A stretch of DNA of 64,000 nt from JAISDD01 sp031553935. GTDB lineage: Bacteria > Bacillota > Syntrophomonadia > Syntrophomonadales > Syntrophomonadaceae. Position numbers and translations under genes: made by a program. The stretch spans positions 1-64,000 of the forward strand of contig JAVBKS010000011.1 of the NCBI GenBank assembly GCA_031553935.1. The letters are read 5' to 3'. Each line of letters starts with the position of its first letter. Positions within the stretch are counted from its first letter, which is position 1. The notes beneath the pieces were generated by a model. The model saw only the letters and a list, made by a program, of their open reading frames with translations. It ran no database searches and was not told where the DNA came from. Positions 28,204 to 37,831 of the stretch are shown here, piece after piece.

Positions 28204-31200
28204 CTAATAGGTTTCTATATTGATAGCAATCCCTTCCTTGTCAGCCAACTGATAAAAGCGGTCACAAAGGAATAGGTATTCTTTAGCTGCGCCATCATCT
28301 CGGAATTTTTTTAATACTTCGATGAAAATTAACCGAGCTTCATAGAATTCCCTGGCACAGTATAGATTGACGCCCTTTTCAAACAATTCTTTGGTCTGTG
28401 TTTTGTATTGCTTAATTTCTTCCTGGTCACCATCAAAGACATCATATATTTTTTCCATCCGATTATGAGCCTGAATCTGTAGAAAACCGATAAAACGCGC
28501 ATGGAATTTATTGTGAAAATCTTCTATTTGGTCAATAACTGAGGCAGTAGTTAGAATTCGGGAACAATACTTGGGCGCAATTTTTTGTAGAAAACCACTC
28601 AAATTAGTGTATTCGGAAATGGTAGTAGCAGCCAAACGCTCCTCATGGCCCACTATTCCAAGCATCACCGGCCCGAAACTTAATCCATTGGTCATTTCGA
28701 TCTTGCGACTAAAGCCTAGTCCCTTTTGGTCATTGATCTGATCCATGGTCTGACATACTGAAACGGCCGAAGCCAGCGCTCTTTCGCTCCCCGAGGTATA
28801 AAAGGCTATTAGACCGGCGTTTACGAATTTATCTACTACTCCGCCGTTATGGTTGATAACAGGTACCAGGTTAGAGAATATCCGGTTTATCAAAGTAAAC
28901 ATTTCTTCCCCGGTCATGGTGCCGGCAAACTCTTCAAATTCAACCGCATTAAATGATAATATGGCAATATCATCACGCATTTGGTCTCCCAAACGCACGT
29001 CATTGACACTGCTCTTGCGCAGCAATTGGAACATTTTGGATGGCACGAATTTATAATAACCTTTGTTTAGGCTGGATAATTCATTGACATGATATTCGAT
29101 ACTGGCAGACATTTGATTAAAGACCTTGCTCATATCTGCCACCTCATCATTGCCCCGCACCATGGTTTGCACTCCTAGACGACCGTTAATAATATCCTGA
29201 ATACTAGCCTTCAGCTGCTTTAGAGGAGCAAGAGAGCGGAACAATATCCCGGTCAGCAAGAGGATCAGAACCAGCATAACGCCTAGAATCATCCGGTTAA
29301 TTTCCTTGATGTTCTGAGCGACGGCATATTCAACAGCAGTTTTGGTGATACCAGTTTCCATAACCGCTATCACCTTCTGTTGGTCATCAACTATGGGTAT
29401 GGCCAATACTATCCATTCGCCCCACATATCTCTAAAGCTGCCCTGAATAGTTTGACCTGCATTTTTTGCTTGATAATACATAGAAGTGGTTGCTTGGTCA
29501 TAATAGTAATCTATGGGAATATTTAGATAGTTTTGGTCGCAGTAAAGGGTCATTAAGCGGTTGTTTTCAACTTTAAACAACCAGTTATAGCCGAAATTAT
29601 AAACTGTCCCGGCGGGTTGGCCATGCGAATCAAATAATTTGCTTTCATCTGGCAGTTCGTTCAATAATTGCCGCAGATTGTAATAGTAAACTTGATCATA
29701 AGGATTTTTTATATCAATATCAGCTAAGAGCTGTGAACTAATGGTTGCTACTTGCTGGCGGGAAACTAAAAATAACTGCTTATATTGATTGTCTATCAGT
29801 TCCTTAGTAAACATGACGGTGAGCATATTCTGCAGCAAAAGCAATCCAATAATCACCACCGGGACAAAGCCGGCAATCAATTTGCTGATAATCGGCACCT
29901 TCCCACCGGTAAAGATTAAAAACATTTCTTTAGCAACATATATTAATAGAAATAAAAGAATAAAACCGATGAAGTATAATAATCCACGAAAAGCCATACT
30001 GCCGGAGCTAACTGTAAAATGATCATATTTTTTACCGATTCCATCGGAAAAAACAGCTAAAGAATTGGCATTAGCCCCATTGGATATTGAGGCTGAGAAA
30101 TGGTTTTCATCAGTAAAGCGTAAGTTTTTAATTTCATAAGGTTCAATATAGTGTCCATTGTCTAGCATTAAGCTGCTTAAACTATTATGAATAGTCTTGA
30201 TACTTCCATCTGTGAGATCTATCCCAGACGTCCCGTTTTTCTCAATATCCATAAAATAAATGGTATTTTTATGATCGTCTGTAAAATTTGCGAGTCTGGT
30301 TTGCATTAACATAGTGCTTTCCAGCATAAGGGCACCGCTTTGGTCATAGGTCGGCTTTTGATCGGTGGTTACATTTTGCATTCCCCTATCCAGAAACGCA
30401 GCCATATCAGGAGCTTTTTGCTCCGGCAAGCCTGAATTTTCAAACTCAGTCTGACTTTCACCGGAATTAGCTATTGCTGCTGGCTCTACTCCGAATTCTT
30501 CTACTGCTTCATCACTAATTTTGCCTCCCATAACCGGTAGAGCTCTTAAATCTTGAACTGAGTTTTGGCTAGACGGGACCTGACTGGATTTGTCGTCAGC
30601 AGCAGCCAAGTCCGGCTGTTTCTGCGCCGGTTTGGCATGAAATATTTTTCCTTCAGGAGTAGTAAATACTACTGTACCGTTCTCCGCCAAATAGAAGTCG
30701 TTAAACCCAATACCAACATCATAACTGACCACAGCGGCCCGGTGAGGCTTTTCATTGGGCCCTGCGCTATACAAAACTGCCCGAGCTTCGAAAGCTTCAC
30801 TACTAGTTTCGACAGAGAAAAAGGACAAATTTCCTTTGTCCACTTTGACCGCGAAATTGTTTTGGTCAAGTGGATCTTGGGGATCCCTAATCGGAAGTTC
30901 CCAAGCTAGAACTAGGGTACTCTTATCGAAATCACAAAGATATACATTTTCACTTATTATTACATTGCTTATTATGTCTTGCTGTCTCTTATATATGTAA
31001 ACCCCACTGCTGTCAACATTTAAATAGTTCACAATCGTAAAGGTCTGGCCTTGAATTTTGTCAAGCACTATTCGCCCGCTTATCAGGCCTTGAGGATTAG
31101 TTGCTATTATATTTATTTTTTGTCCATCATCATCTACCACATACATCCGGTCCAAGCCGGCATAAGAGTCAACAACAAAAGACAGCCGGTGTCCGGAGTA

Positions 31201-31281
31201 TAAATATGTCATAACCATACTACCCACTAGTGAAATGACCAGAGCGCATATTACCAGCATTTTCCTCTTGTTGCCCATCAT
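28204..31281 (-). CDS. Membrane sensor with HAMP and degenerate class III cyclase domain
   Basis: 1025 residues. Membrane segments lie near 8-28, 435-460, 470-490 and 690-710. Two large regions are outside (about 30-430, and 500-685 resembling a Cache-type sensor). A HAMP domain follows (about 715-765), then a class III adenylate/guanylate-cyclase-like domain (770-900) and a C-terminal helical TPR-like tail. The two metal aspartates are missing: Asn778 stands in SFNAVEF (normally xDIxxF) and KFVNAGLIAF replaces KFxGDxxMA. The transition-state Asn893 is kept but the Arg four residues later is Phe897. It is therefore probably catalytically dead and signals by conformation. Within the eCIS operon it may couple an external cue to machine assembly or firing. 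Confidence 0.8.
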   Translation of the reverse strand: MMGNKRKMLVICALVISLVGSMVMTYLYSGHRLSFVVDSYAGLDRMYVVDDDGQKINIIATNPQGLISGRIVLDKIQGQTFTIVNYLNVDSSGVYIYKRQQDIISNVIISENVYLCDFDKSTLVLAWELPIRDPQDPLDQNNFAVKVDKGNLSFFSVETSSEAFEARAVLYSAGPNEKPHRAAVVSYDVGIGFNDFYLAENGTVVFTTPEGKIFHAKPAQKQPDLAAADDKSSQVPSSQNSVQDLRALPVMGGKISDEAVEEFGVEPAAIANSGESQTEFENSGLPEQKAPDMAAFLDRGMQNVTTDQKPTYDQSGALMLESTMLMQTRLANFTDDHKNTIYFMDIEKNGTSGIDLTDGSIKTIHNSLSSLMLDNGHYIEPYEIKNLRFTDENHFSASISNGANANSLAVFSDGIGKKYDHFTVSSGSMAFRGLLYFIGFILLFLLIYVAKEMFLIFTGGKVPIISKLIAGFVPVVIIGLLLLQNMLTVMFTKELIDNQYKQLFLVSRQQVATISSQLLADIDIKNPYDQVYYYNLRQLLNELPDESKLFDSHGQPAGTVYNFGYNWLFKVENNRLMTLYCDQNYLNIPIDYYYDQATTSMYYQAKNAGQTIQGSFRDMWGEWIVLAIPIVDDQQKVIAVMETGITKTAVEYAVAQNIKEINRMILGVMLVLILLLTGILFRSLAPLKQLKASIQDIINGRLGVQTMVRGNDEVADMSKVFNQMSASIEYHVNELSSLNKGYYKFVPSKMFQLLRKSSVNDVRLGDQMRDDIAILSFNAVEFEEFAGTMTGEEMFTLINRIFSNLVPVINHNGGVVDKFVNAGLIAFYTSGSERALASAVSVCQTMDQINDQKGLGFSRKIEMTNGLSFGPVMLGIVGHEERLAATTISEYTNLSGFLQKIAPKYCSRILTTASVIDQIEDFHNKFHARFIGFLQIQAHNRMEKIYDVFDGDQEEIKQYKTQTKELFEKGVNLYCAREFYEARLIFIEVLKKFRDDGAAKEYLFLCDRFYQLADKEGIAINIETY

Positions 31282-31355
31282 TTTTCCTCCTTATTTGCAA
31301 ATGGGTTCTAAACACCACGCTGCTTTTTTATGATCTTTAAGTATCTATCAATAAA

Positions 31356-31742
31356 CTAAGGAACCTGAATAGTTGTCTGTCCTGGATTAGTAATCTGGAT
31401 AATGCCTCCCCACATACACATTAACTGACAAGAATTATTTAATGCCGGATAGTTCGCGATTAGTACAGTAGGTGATCCTGGTACCCAGGGAGCAGTTATA
31501 TTGGGCAAACAAGGCATTGGCGTTAAAACTCCCAATGCTGCCGAAGTAGCTGCTGCTACCTGAGGATTGGCCAATGATTGACACATGCCGAAAGGCATAA
31601 TATTGACCATTGGTTTATTATCCATTATGTTAGCAATGGGCATGGAAGTAACCGTTTTGTTTTGCGGAGTTACCATCAAGGAACCAGGCGCCAAACCAAA
31701 TGAACATTGGAGCATCGCTCCTCCGCATACACATAAACCCAT
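31356..31742 (-). CDS. DUF4280 PAAR-like tip protein
   Basis: 128 residues, rich in Cys, Met, Pro and Gly. It starts GLCVCGGAMLQCSFG and continues with the conserved VTPQNKTVTS...NIMDNKP...FGMCQSLANP, ending in PGQTTIQVP. This is the DUF4280 pattern, a PAAR-like fold that sharpens the spike in T6SS and eCIS loci. Cysteines at the start could bind a metal. It is the only tip candidate in the cluster and would sit on the gp5-like spike (44569-45345). The ribosome site GAAAGGCGGG precedes the ATG. Confidence 0.85.
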   Translation of the reverse strand: MGLCVCGGAMLQCSFGLAPGSLMVTPQNKTVTSMPIANIMDNKPMVNIMPFGMCQSLANPQVAAATSAALGVLTPMPCLPNITAPWVPGSPTVLIANYPALNNSCQLMCMWGGIIQITNPGQTTIQVP

Positions 31743-31764
31743 TGTTAATTCCCGCCTTTCTTTT

Positions 31765-32538
31765 TTATAGCATCAGATCCAAGCGATTGCTTTGCCCCAT
31801 CTTCAAATCAATTCTGGTTTTCAGAGCCGGTTTTTCAGCCATTTGCACCTGGCATGAACCAATATCTTTGCAGTCCAGCCCCGGCAGCAAAAGGAAATAA
31901 TCACCATGTTGGTCGGCTTTAGCAGTATATACCGGAAATATAGAAGTTCCCATCTTTTGATAGCCTTGACTTAAAGGCTTTTCCAACCTGAATAAGCCTT
32001 GCTCTTGATCTGCCATTTCTAAGACTTTGAAGACTTCCGCTTCTATTTGATCCTTCATCTTTATTGCCAGAGTCTTGCCGGATAAATCTTTTTTTTCGGC
32101 TTGAAAAAGCCTAATTTCCAGTCCTTTTGTACTGTCCCTATCATAATCACAAAGCAGTTTATATGGCTGAGTATAAGAATCACAAATTACCTGTATTTCA
32201 TTCCCTGCTGGAGCAAGACCTTCTAAAGTGGTAACATTTTTCGCCATTGGATATAGTCGATTAGGTGTTAATCGAACTATTACTACCGGGTGCAGCGGAT
32301 TTAGTTTTCCCGTATCTACACTCAATTCAGCAGGCTGATAAAAATGCGATTCTACTACAATCTGCTTTATTTCTGGACCGGAGGTGAAAACGAAGTATCC
32401 GTCTGGCTTCCGTACCGGTTTAACGCTGCTGCCTTTGATTTTAACTTGAATATCTGAACCGCTTAAAATCCGACCGGTAAAATCATCAATTACTAGTACG
32501 GCCAAAGCAACTCGGTAGCCTATTTGTCTGCTTCCCAT
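31765..32538 (-). CDS. Conserved eCIS-associated protein of unknown function
   Basis: 257 residues, no signal peptide or membrane segment. The first 100 residues look like a beta-sandwich resembling carboxypeptidase-regulatory-like modules (VLVIDDFTGRILSGSDIQV, PDGYFVF). The second half is beta-rich, ending ALKTRIDLKMGQSNRLDLML. It sits 2 nt after the DUF4255 cap gene (AAGGAGC ribosome site overlapping that gene) and 22 nt before the PAAR-like gene, so it is probably a structural or adaptor protein of the particle. Its function is not known to me. Confidence 0.7.
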   Translation of the reverse strand: MGSRQIGYRVALAVLVIDDFTGRILSGSDIQVKIKGSSVKPVRKPDGYFVFTSGPEIKQIVVESHFYQPAELSVDTGKLNPLHPVVIVRLTPNRLYPMAKNVTTLEGLAPAGNEIQVICDSYTQPYKLLCDYDRDSTKGLEIRLFQAEKKDLSGKTLAIKMKDQIEAEVFKVLEMADQEQGLFRLEKPLSQGYQKMGTSIFPVYTAKADQHGDYFLLLPGLDCKDIGSCQVQMAEKPALKTRIDLKMGQSNRLDLML

Positions 32539-32540
32539 AT

Positions 32541-33116
32541 CTAATCTTGCTCCTTGATGGTCATATCCATTTCCACTACCCGGTGAACGTCTTTAGTTCT
32601 TCCAGATTCAACTTCCACCGGTGCCACCCGGTAAAAAAGTGAAGCACGGTATGGAGTATTCGGAAAACTCCACAAGCGTTGCTTTTCTTCTACTTCTAAG
32701 TTCAGCATCCTGATTCTTAAACTCATCTCGGTTGCCTTAGTTATTGGCTCCAGATTTTCTGCGTTTAAAACGGCGAAATCATGAAAAACCTGCAGCACCT
32801 TGCCGATAATTTTATGATCCTCTCCAGCTCGGAATTTTACATCTGCCGAGGAGTAAGCAGTAATCATATAGCACAAGGTTACATACGCAGAAGGATATTT
32901 CTGTTTACCGGCATCCAGGTTGCGCATTTCGTTAAGCCTAAACTCTTCATTCTCGCGGATATCATATAGATGCAATCCTAGAATCATATCTCCTTTATCA
33001 TCAGGGCTGCACAAACCGATAGCATCAGGATTTTGGATGTATTCCGGCACCAAATTATCCCGCAGTATTTTTAGCAATGCATTATCAACATCTATAATCC
33101 CCATGTGTTTGGACAT
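32541..33116 (-). CDS. DUF4255 tail-terminator/cap protein (Afp16/Pvc16-like)
   Basis: 191 residues with the DUF4255 pattern: an N-terminal helix (IIDVDNALLKILRDNL), a central VTLCYMITAYS strand and HKIIGKVLQVFHDF helix, and the C-terminal SFPNTPYRASLFYRVAPV. In Afp and PVC particles the protein of this family caps the distal end of tube and sheath and fixes tail length. It lies in the second half of the cluster, 61 nt after the MORN gene. The ribosome site is AGGAGG. Confidence 0.87.
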   Translation of the reverse strand: MSKHMGIIDVDNALLKILRDNLVPEYIQNPDAIGLCSPDDKGDMILGLHLYDIRENEEFRLNEMRNLDAGKQKYPSAYVTLCYMITAYSSADVKFRAGEDHKIIGKVLQVFHDFAVLNAENLEPITKATEMSLRIRMLNLEVEEKQRLWSFPNTPYRASLFYRVAPVEVESGRTKDVHRVVEMDMTIKEQD

Positions 33117-33177
33117 ATCCGGTTTCCTCCTTAATAATCTCTGGCAGAACTCCTTATATTGGAATCATATATAAAGA

Positions 33178-35112
33178 TCAACGCACTTCTACCAAGACGC
33201 ATTCGTCGGCACCTTTTAAGAAAATCACTTGTATTACTGTACCGTCAGATAAATTATATCGCCATACAACCGCTGGAGAATCAACAGCAATATTGGTAAT
33301 CCGGTTATGAAAGCGATTAGATTGACTAATCGATACCATTCGGCTTTCACTAATAGTTTCGTTTAACTCTTCGGACGGCTTACCCAAAGCATTAGTTATT
33401 TCCTCCTGAGTCATGCCTGGACGGACTCCCTTCACTAAGGCATCGTTCCATACATCCACTCCTAATGGTTGATCCTGCGCATCTAATTGAATGGTAAGAC
33501 CCATTTTTTCTTTTAAATCTTCATAAACCAATGACCGTCCGGTTCCCAACTCCCAGCCAACTGGGTCTTGAGAAAATAGCTTTTGTACACTTAGAGCATC
33601 CAAAGCCCGCAAAGCAGAGTAGTCTACCCCTCCTTCGTTTCGGGGTCCAGAATAGAAGAGCGCACTCTGATCTACATTTGTACTGGGTTCTCCTTCTGTA
33701 TTCGCATCAGTTTCCTCTCCTGGGCTGCCGGTTTCATCACTACCTGTATCTTCAGGCGGGAACAGGGTAGGATTTAGACCTGGCATAAGCAAATTGCCGC
33801 CTTGAAATACTCCCTCAGCTAAAACGATCCCAGTCAGGGTATCATATAAAGTACCAGGACCATTATAATTGCCCAGTATGTAGCTGCCCTTATATTGGAC
33901 CAACCCCCCCATAGGATCATATTCTGTTCCCTGACCATCAAAACGCCCCAAGCGAAATCCGCCTTCATATATAGGGAAACCGGTGCTCAGATCATATAGT
34001 TTACCCTCTCCCTCATAGGCACCTTTATAGAACTGGCCTTCATAGAGCAGCTGCCCGCTTTGGGGATCAAATAGCTTACCTGGTCCATTGTACTTACCGG
34101 CAGCAAAACTACCGTCATATATTGCCAAGCCGGTCACCGCATCGTAAGCCTTGCCGGTACCTTCAAAATAATTATCTTTAAATGATCCTTCATAAAGAAC
34201 ATGGGTACCTGAATAAATCTTACCCACACCGTTTAATTTGCCGGCGGCCAATTGCCCTTCAAATAGAATGGCACCGTTTTCATACAAAACGCCTTGGCCT
34301 TCGTGTTTGCCTTCTTTAAATCCTCCGCTGTAAACTAATTGCCCCAGAGAGTCATACAGTATCCCAAAGCCTTGATATAAGTTTTTAGAAAAATCTCCAC
34401 TATATCTTAAGACTCCATTATCGTAGTATTCTTTTCCTGTTCCTTCATACAGCCCCTTGGAATACCCGCCTTCAAACTGTAATTGTCCGTTTTCCCAATA
34501 ATGGAAGCCAGTACCGTCAAATTTGTTTTTTACAAACGATCCCTTATACTGGGTTTGTCCGTTGGGATAGAATAATTCGCCCTCTCCATCGTACATCTCC
34601 ATCAGAAAACCGCCCTGATACACCAAATTCCCTTGCTGATCCCAAAGTTTGCCTTGCCCGCTGATCCGACCGTCAGTCAAAGGTCCTTCGTACAACACTT
34701 GTCCGTTTCCTGGGGACAACAATTTCACCTGTCCAGTGTACCCGGACATTTCTGCCGCATTCACATACATGGTATTGGTAAAGAACTTCGCGACCACCGT
34801 TGGATGCACAAACTTTAAATATACAATGGGCAGAACAATTATCAACAACGCAATAATAAACAGTAATTTTTTGGCGACATAATAACGCGGAAAAGCAACA
34901 TAGTCTTTTAATGAAGACGGCTTGGCGCTGATTGCCTTGCGAAAGCTTTTACGAATATCTCCAATTACTTTGGTTGAAAACCCATTTGGATTTAGATATC
35001 GTCTTAATCGCCGGTAACCATCCATCAAAGGCATGGTTACAATACGAGCTAATCTCTGCGAATTAAGTCTCAATATTCTTAGTAAATCAAATCCATTATC
35101 GGTAAAGCGCAT
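33178..35112 (-). CDS. Membrane protein with ~14 MORN-type repeats
   Basis: 644 residues. A basic cytoplasmic N-terminus (about 1-75) precedes one membrane segment (about 77-96, LLFIIALLIIVLP). Then come roughly 14 repeats of about 22-24 residues of the MORN type (YEGxFxxGxxxGxGxxY) between 125 and 450. An acidic low-complexity linker follows, and a C-terminal domain (about 500-644) with RPGMTQEEITNALGKPSEE, resembling the SmpA/BamE-like small fold. MORN repeats form extended beta sheets that contact proteins or acidic lipids. In this cluster it may anchor or dock the injection machine at the membrane. This is inference from neighbours. The ribosome site is AGGAGG. Confidence 0.82.
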   Translation of the reverse strand: MRFTDNGFDLLRILRLNSQRLARIVTMPLMDGYRRLRRYLNPNGFSTKVIGDIRKSFRKAISAKPSSLKDYVAFPRYYVAKKLLFIIALLIIVLPIVYLKFVHPTVVAKFFTNTMYVNAAEMSGYTGQVKLLSPGNGQVLYEGPLTDGRISGQGKLWDQQGNLVYQGGFLMEMYDGEGELFYPNGQTQYKGSFVKNKFDGTGFHYWENGQLQFEGGYSKGLYEGTGKEYYDNGVLRYSGDFSKNLYQGFGILYDSLGQLVYSGGFKEGKHEGQGVLYENGAILFEGQLAAGKLNGVGKIYSGTHVLYEGSFKDNYFEGTGKAYDAVTGLAIYDGSFAAGKYNGPGKLFDPQSGQLLYEGQFYKGAYEGEGKLYDLSTGFPIYEGGFRLGRFDGQGTEYDPMGGLVQYKGSYILGNYNGPGTLYDTLTGIVLAEGVFQGGNLLMPGLNPTLFPPEDTGSDETGSPGEETDANTEGEPSTNVDQSALFYSGPRNEGGVDYSALRALDALSVQKLFSQDPVGWELGTGRSLVYEDLKEKMGLTIQLDAQDQPLGVDVWNDALVKGVRPGMTQEEITNALGKPSEELNETISESRMVSISQSNRFHNRITNIAVDSPAVVWRYNLSDGTVIQVIFLKGADECVLVEVR

Positions 35113-35133
35113 GGTTTTTCCTCCTTGAGTGCT

Positions 35134-35997
35134 TTATTCCGCCTTAACCGTACCGATTGTTTCAATCGCAATCGGCGAGTTGCCCGGTTTGCCACCGGGG
35201 TTGAAAACAGTATATATAAGGAAAATCAGAGCCGTGGTCAATATGACCCCTGCCATTACCGGCATGGCATAACCGGACAGTTTTTTGATTCGCTCCCAGC
35301 AGCGGAAGAGAAAACTCTTGGGGAGAATTTCTCCTACTTCCTGCAATCCTTGCAGCAAAACATATAAACTGTCATAAGCCTGGTAAATATCTAAATAGTT
35401 TTTAAAGCGTCCTTGTTCAAGATCTGCAGTAAATACTCTTACTTCTTCCACTACTTGAGTGGCAATCTCCGGTCTAAATATCTCTCTGAAGATGCGTCCA
35501 AGTTCTTTTTGAACTTTGGCTATAGTAATATTTGGATAATCCGAGACATCTTCTATAATGTAATTAAAGAACACCTGCAGCGAATCACCCAAAAGCAGAT
35601 TATGCTCTTTGAGAACTTCGGATTGGATACTGGGAGCCATGTCCATAAGAACCATATGGGATAGCAAGCTTTTGCCAATTTCCAATCGTTCCGTAAGTGA
35701 ATACAACTCTTCTGCAAATTTTTCACTAAGCAATGGTTTGTTATGGTGAACAAACATCATGTAAAATTGGCTCTCCTTGGAAAAACATTCTACAAAATCG
35801 CGAAAAGTCCGTTTTTCCATCTGCTCTACAAAAAAGGGTACAGACTTATTAATAAGGTCCGGATTTTTCAGGGATACCAAGAGGTAAGAACGTTCCCTTT
35901 CCTCCCACAAGTCCTTAGCCACAACTATATCCATGTCCATGCTGCTTTTCAGTTTTTGGGTAATGGCTAGTCTTCTTTTTAAAGTCTGTATCAACAT
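35134..35997 (-). CDS. Tail-anchored membrane protein of the eCIS cluster, unknown
   Basis: 287 residues, largely alpha-helical in the first 240, with one membrane segment near the C-terminus (about 248-270, AVIL/LIYTVF) and a short outside tail. No signal peptide. The N-terminus has charged helices (RRLAITQKLK). I do not recognise a family. Its GAGGTG ribosome site overlaps the stop codon of the previous gene, and it precedes the MORN membrane protein by 21 nt. The two membrane proteins together are candidates for attaching the particle to the producer's membrane. Confidence 0.7.
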   Translation of the reverse strand: MLIQTLKRRLAITQKLKSSMDMDIVVAKDLWEERERSYLLVSLKNPDLINKSVPFFVEQMEKRTFRDFVECFSKESQFYMMFVHHNKPLLSEKFAEELYSLTERLEIGKSLLSHMVLMDMAPSIQSEVLKEHNLLLGDSLQVFFNYIIEDVSDYPNITIAKVQKELGRIFREIFRPEIATQVVEEVRVFTADLEQGRFKNYLDIYQAYDSLYVLLQGLQEVGEILPKSFLFRCWERIKKLSGYAMPVMAGVILTTALIFLIYTVFNPGGKPGNSPIAIETIGTVKAE

Positions 35998-35999
35998 AG

Positions 36000-37799
36000 T
36001 TACACCTCATTTGCACCCTTAGACTGGTTAGGATTTGTTTCCCGAACCACTACATAAGTCGAAGCTTTAATCTCTGGATGAGCTACACTTTTGGCAGTAA
36101 CCTCATATACTCCCGGCACATTTGGCGCGGTGTACATACCATTATTATTAATAGTGCCGCCTTCTTTTTCTTTAACTTGCCAACTTATTCTCTTGTCGGC
36201 AATATTGGCGAATACTGCTTCAAAATAACAGGATTCTCTAACTTTCACATTAGCTATGTCTGGTTTAATAAAGATTCTTTTTGTTTCCATATCATGGATG
36301 CTCTCTTTCATATCTCGAGTAGCCATCCAATTAATTTTGATTTTCCGAGCATTAGTTGGAGTTACCATGCGGGCTCCGATTATAAAGGTGCCTCTGCTTA
36401 CATCTGCCCGGGCTGCCAGCTGAACATTAGCAATCTGCATCATTTGCGTATTTTCGAAAACTTCCGGACTTCCAAATAATAAGTCACTATCATCACTGGT
36501 GGTATATGCAGTACCCAGGGTAATAAATACCTGACCTAATCCTAACCCATGTGCTATTTCCGGCGAAAAGAAACGCTGTCCTTCCTGACCGCCAATACCC
36601 AAATCCAGCAAGATGGAACCGGTCGCAACAGTTTGGCTATGATAGCCGCCGCTTAAAGGTTGGTGAGCTCGGCTCGACCCGGCTCCCCCTTCTTCATTCA
36701 TGGCTTGCAGCTCTTCAATCTCCCGGATCTCAATATCATTAACTGCTGCTGCTAACGAATTATTGAAAACAAATTGTTTGAAAGGCATAGTTTCGATATC
36801 TTCGATGACATAAGCCGGACCGGCTTTTATGATACCAATCTTGGCCAAGTATATGCTTTGCTGATATGTGTGTTTTACAATTTCCTCCATGGCTGTGCGA
36901 TAATAGCTCTGCATAATTGAGCGCTTGGCATTCCCCTCTACCATGGCAGTGCTGTTTATACAATTGGACGGTACTGTTATCTCTTTTTCTCCGATATGCA
37001 ATTTGAAACTGTCGCGCACAACTGCTGCCGTCCCTGCGGTGTCTTTAACTGTCATTCCGGTTAAAGTATATGTAAGCTCATAACGGCCAGCTTTTACGAA
37101 ATCCTTTTCATTAAAAGCTATAGAAATACGATCTCGGCCTTCCCATTGCAGGCATACTAAATCCAAATCATAGGTAAAACCAAAAGATTGCTGCTGCCCC
37201 ATATTCTCCACAATAATTTTCAGTTGAGCTTCCCCGCCCGACTTGGTGTATTTAGGCAAAACCTGTTTTACCCGCAAGCCATTTCCCCAATAAACTGTTT
37301 GCTTGTCAAGATAAAAATGCTCAGTAGTAAAACCTTCGTTTTCCGGTTCTTGACCAGTTAAGAAGAGGCGGTACGTTTCGGCGTATTTATTGTATTCAAC
37401 CTCTGCTGTACCTCGGACATTGGTGCTGGTTATGCTATGAACCGCTTCTTTTTCGTTTTCTGCATATTCCAGACACAGATACAAATATCCAGCATCACCT
37501 TCGGTCTCCAAATTAGAGTCAAAACCTTCAATCATTGAGAGTTTTTTGATTACCGGAGCATCTATAACGATTTCTCGTCCGGAAAAATCCAGAGCCATCC
37601 CCATTTCTACCGATACGGTAGTGTCGTCTACCCGAACCACATTTAATCCACATACCACGCCACTGCCATACAAAAACCGGTTGAGCATCCTCCGTTTGTC
37701 GTTGACATATTTTTGTTCGACTTCAAAATCACTGACAGTAAGCAGTTTCCCATAAAAGTAACGGTTGCGTTCAAAAGGGAAGTATTTTAGGTTTTTCAA
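36000..37799 (-). CDS. eCIS-associated protein with C-terminal Ig-like domain
   Basis: 599 residues, no signal peptide. The N-terminus FERNRYFYGKLLTVSDFEVEQKY followed by LYGSGVVCGL is a pattern I associate with large eCIS-associated proteins, and looks like a baseplate-attached module. The final 85 residues form a bacterial Ig-like domain (GGTINNNGMYTAPNVPGVYEVTAKS). The middle is beta-rich. It follows the tail-protein-I gene, the place where Afp/PVC loci encode peripheral baseplate or fibre proteins, so it might serve in target contact. The start is TTG, supported by AAAGGATG 10 nt upstream. Confidence 0.65.
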   Translation of the reverse strand: MKNLKYFPFERNRYFYGKLLTVSDFEVEQKYVNDKRRMLNRFLYGSGVVCGLNVVRVDDTTVSVEMGMALDFSGREIVIDAPVIKKLSMIEGFDSNLETEGDAGYLYLCLEYAENEKEAVHSITSTNVRGTAEVEYNKYAETYRLFLTGQEPENEGFTTEHFYLDKQTVYWGNGLRVKQVLPKYTKSGGEAQLKIIVENMGQQQSFGFTYDLDLVCLQWEGRDRISIAFNEKDFVKAGRYELTYTLTGMTVKDTAGTAAVVRDSFKLHIGEKEITVPSNCINSTAMVEGNAKRSIMQSYYRTAMEEIVKHTYQQSIYLAKIGIIKAGPAYVIEDIETMPFKQFVFNNSLAAAVNDIEIREIEELQAMNEEGGAGSSRAHQPLSGGYHSQTVATGSILLDLGIGGQEGQRFFSPEIAHGLGLGQVFITLGTAYTTSDDSDLLFGSPEVFENTQMMQIANVQLAARADVSRGTFIIGARMVTPTNARKIKINWMATRDMKESIHDMETKRIFIKPDIANVKVRESCYFEAVFANIADKRISWQVKEKEGGTINNNGMYTAPNVPGVYEVTAKSVAHPEIKASTYVVVRETNPNQSKGANEV

Positions 37800-37831
37800 G
37801 CTCTTCGCATCCTTTCTTTTGCTAATACGAT

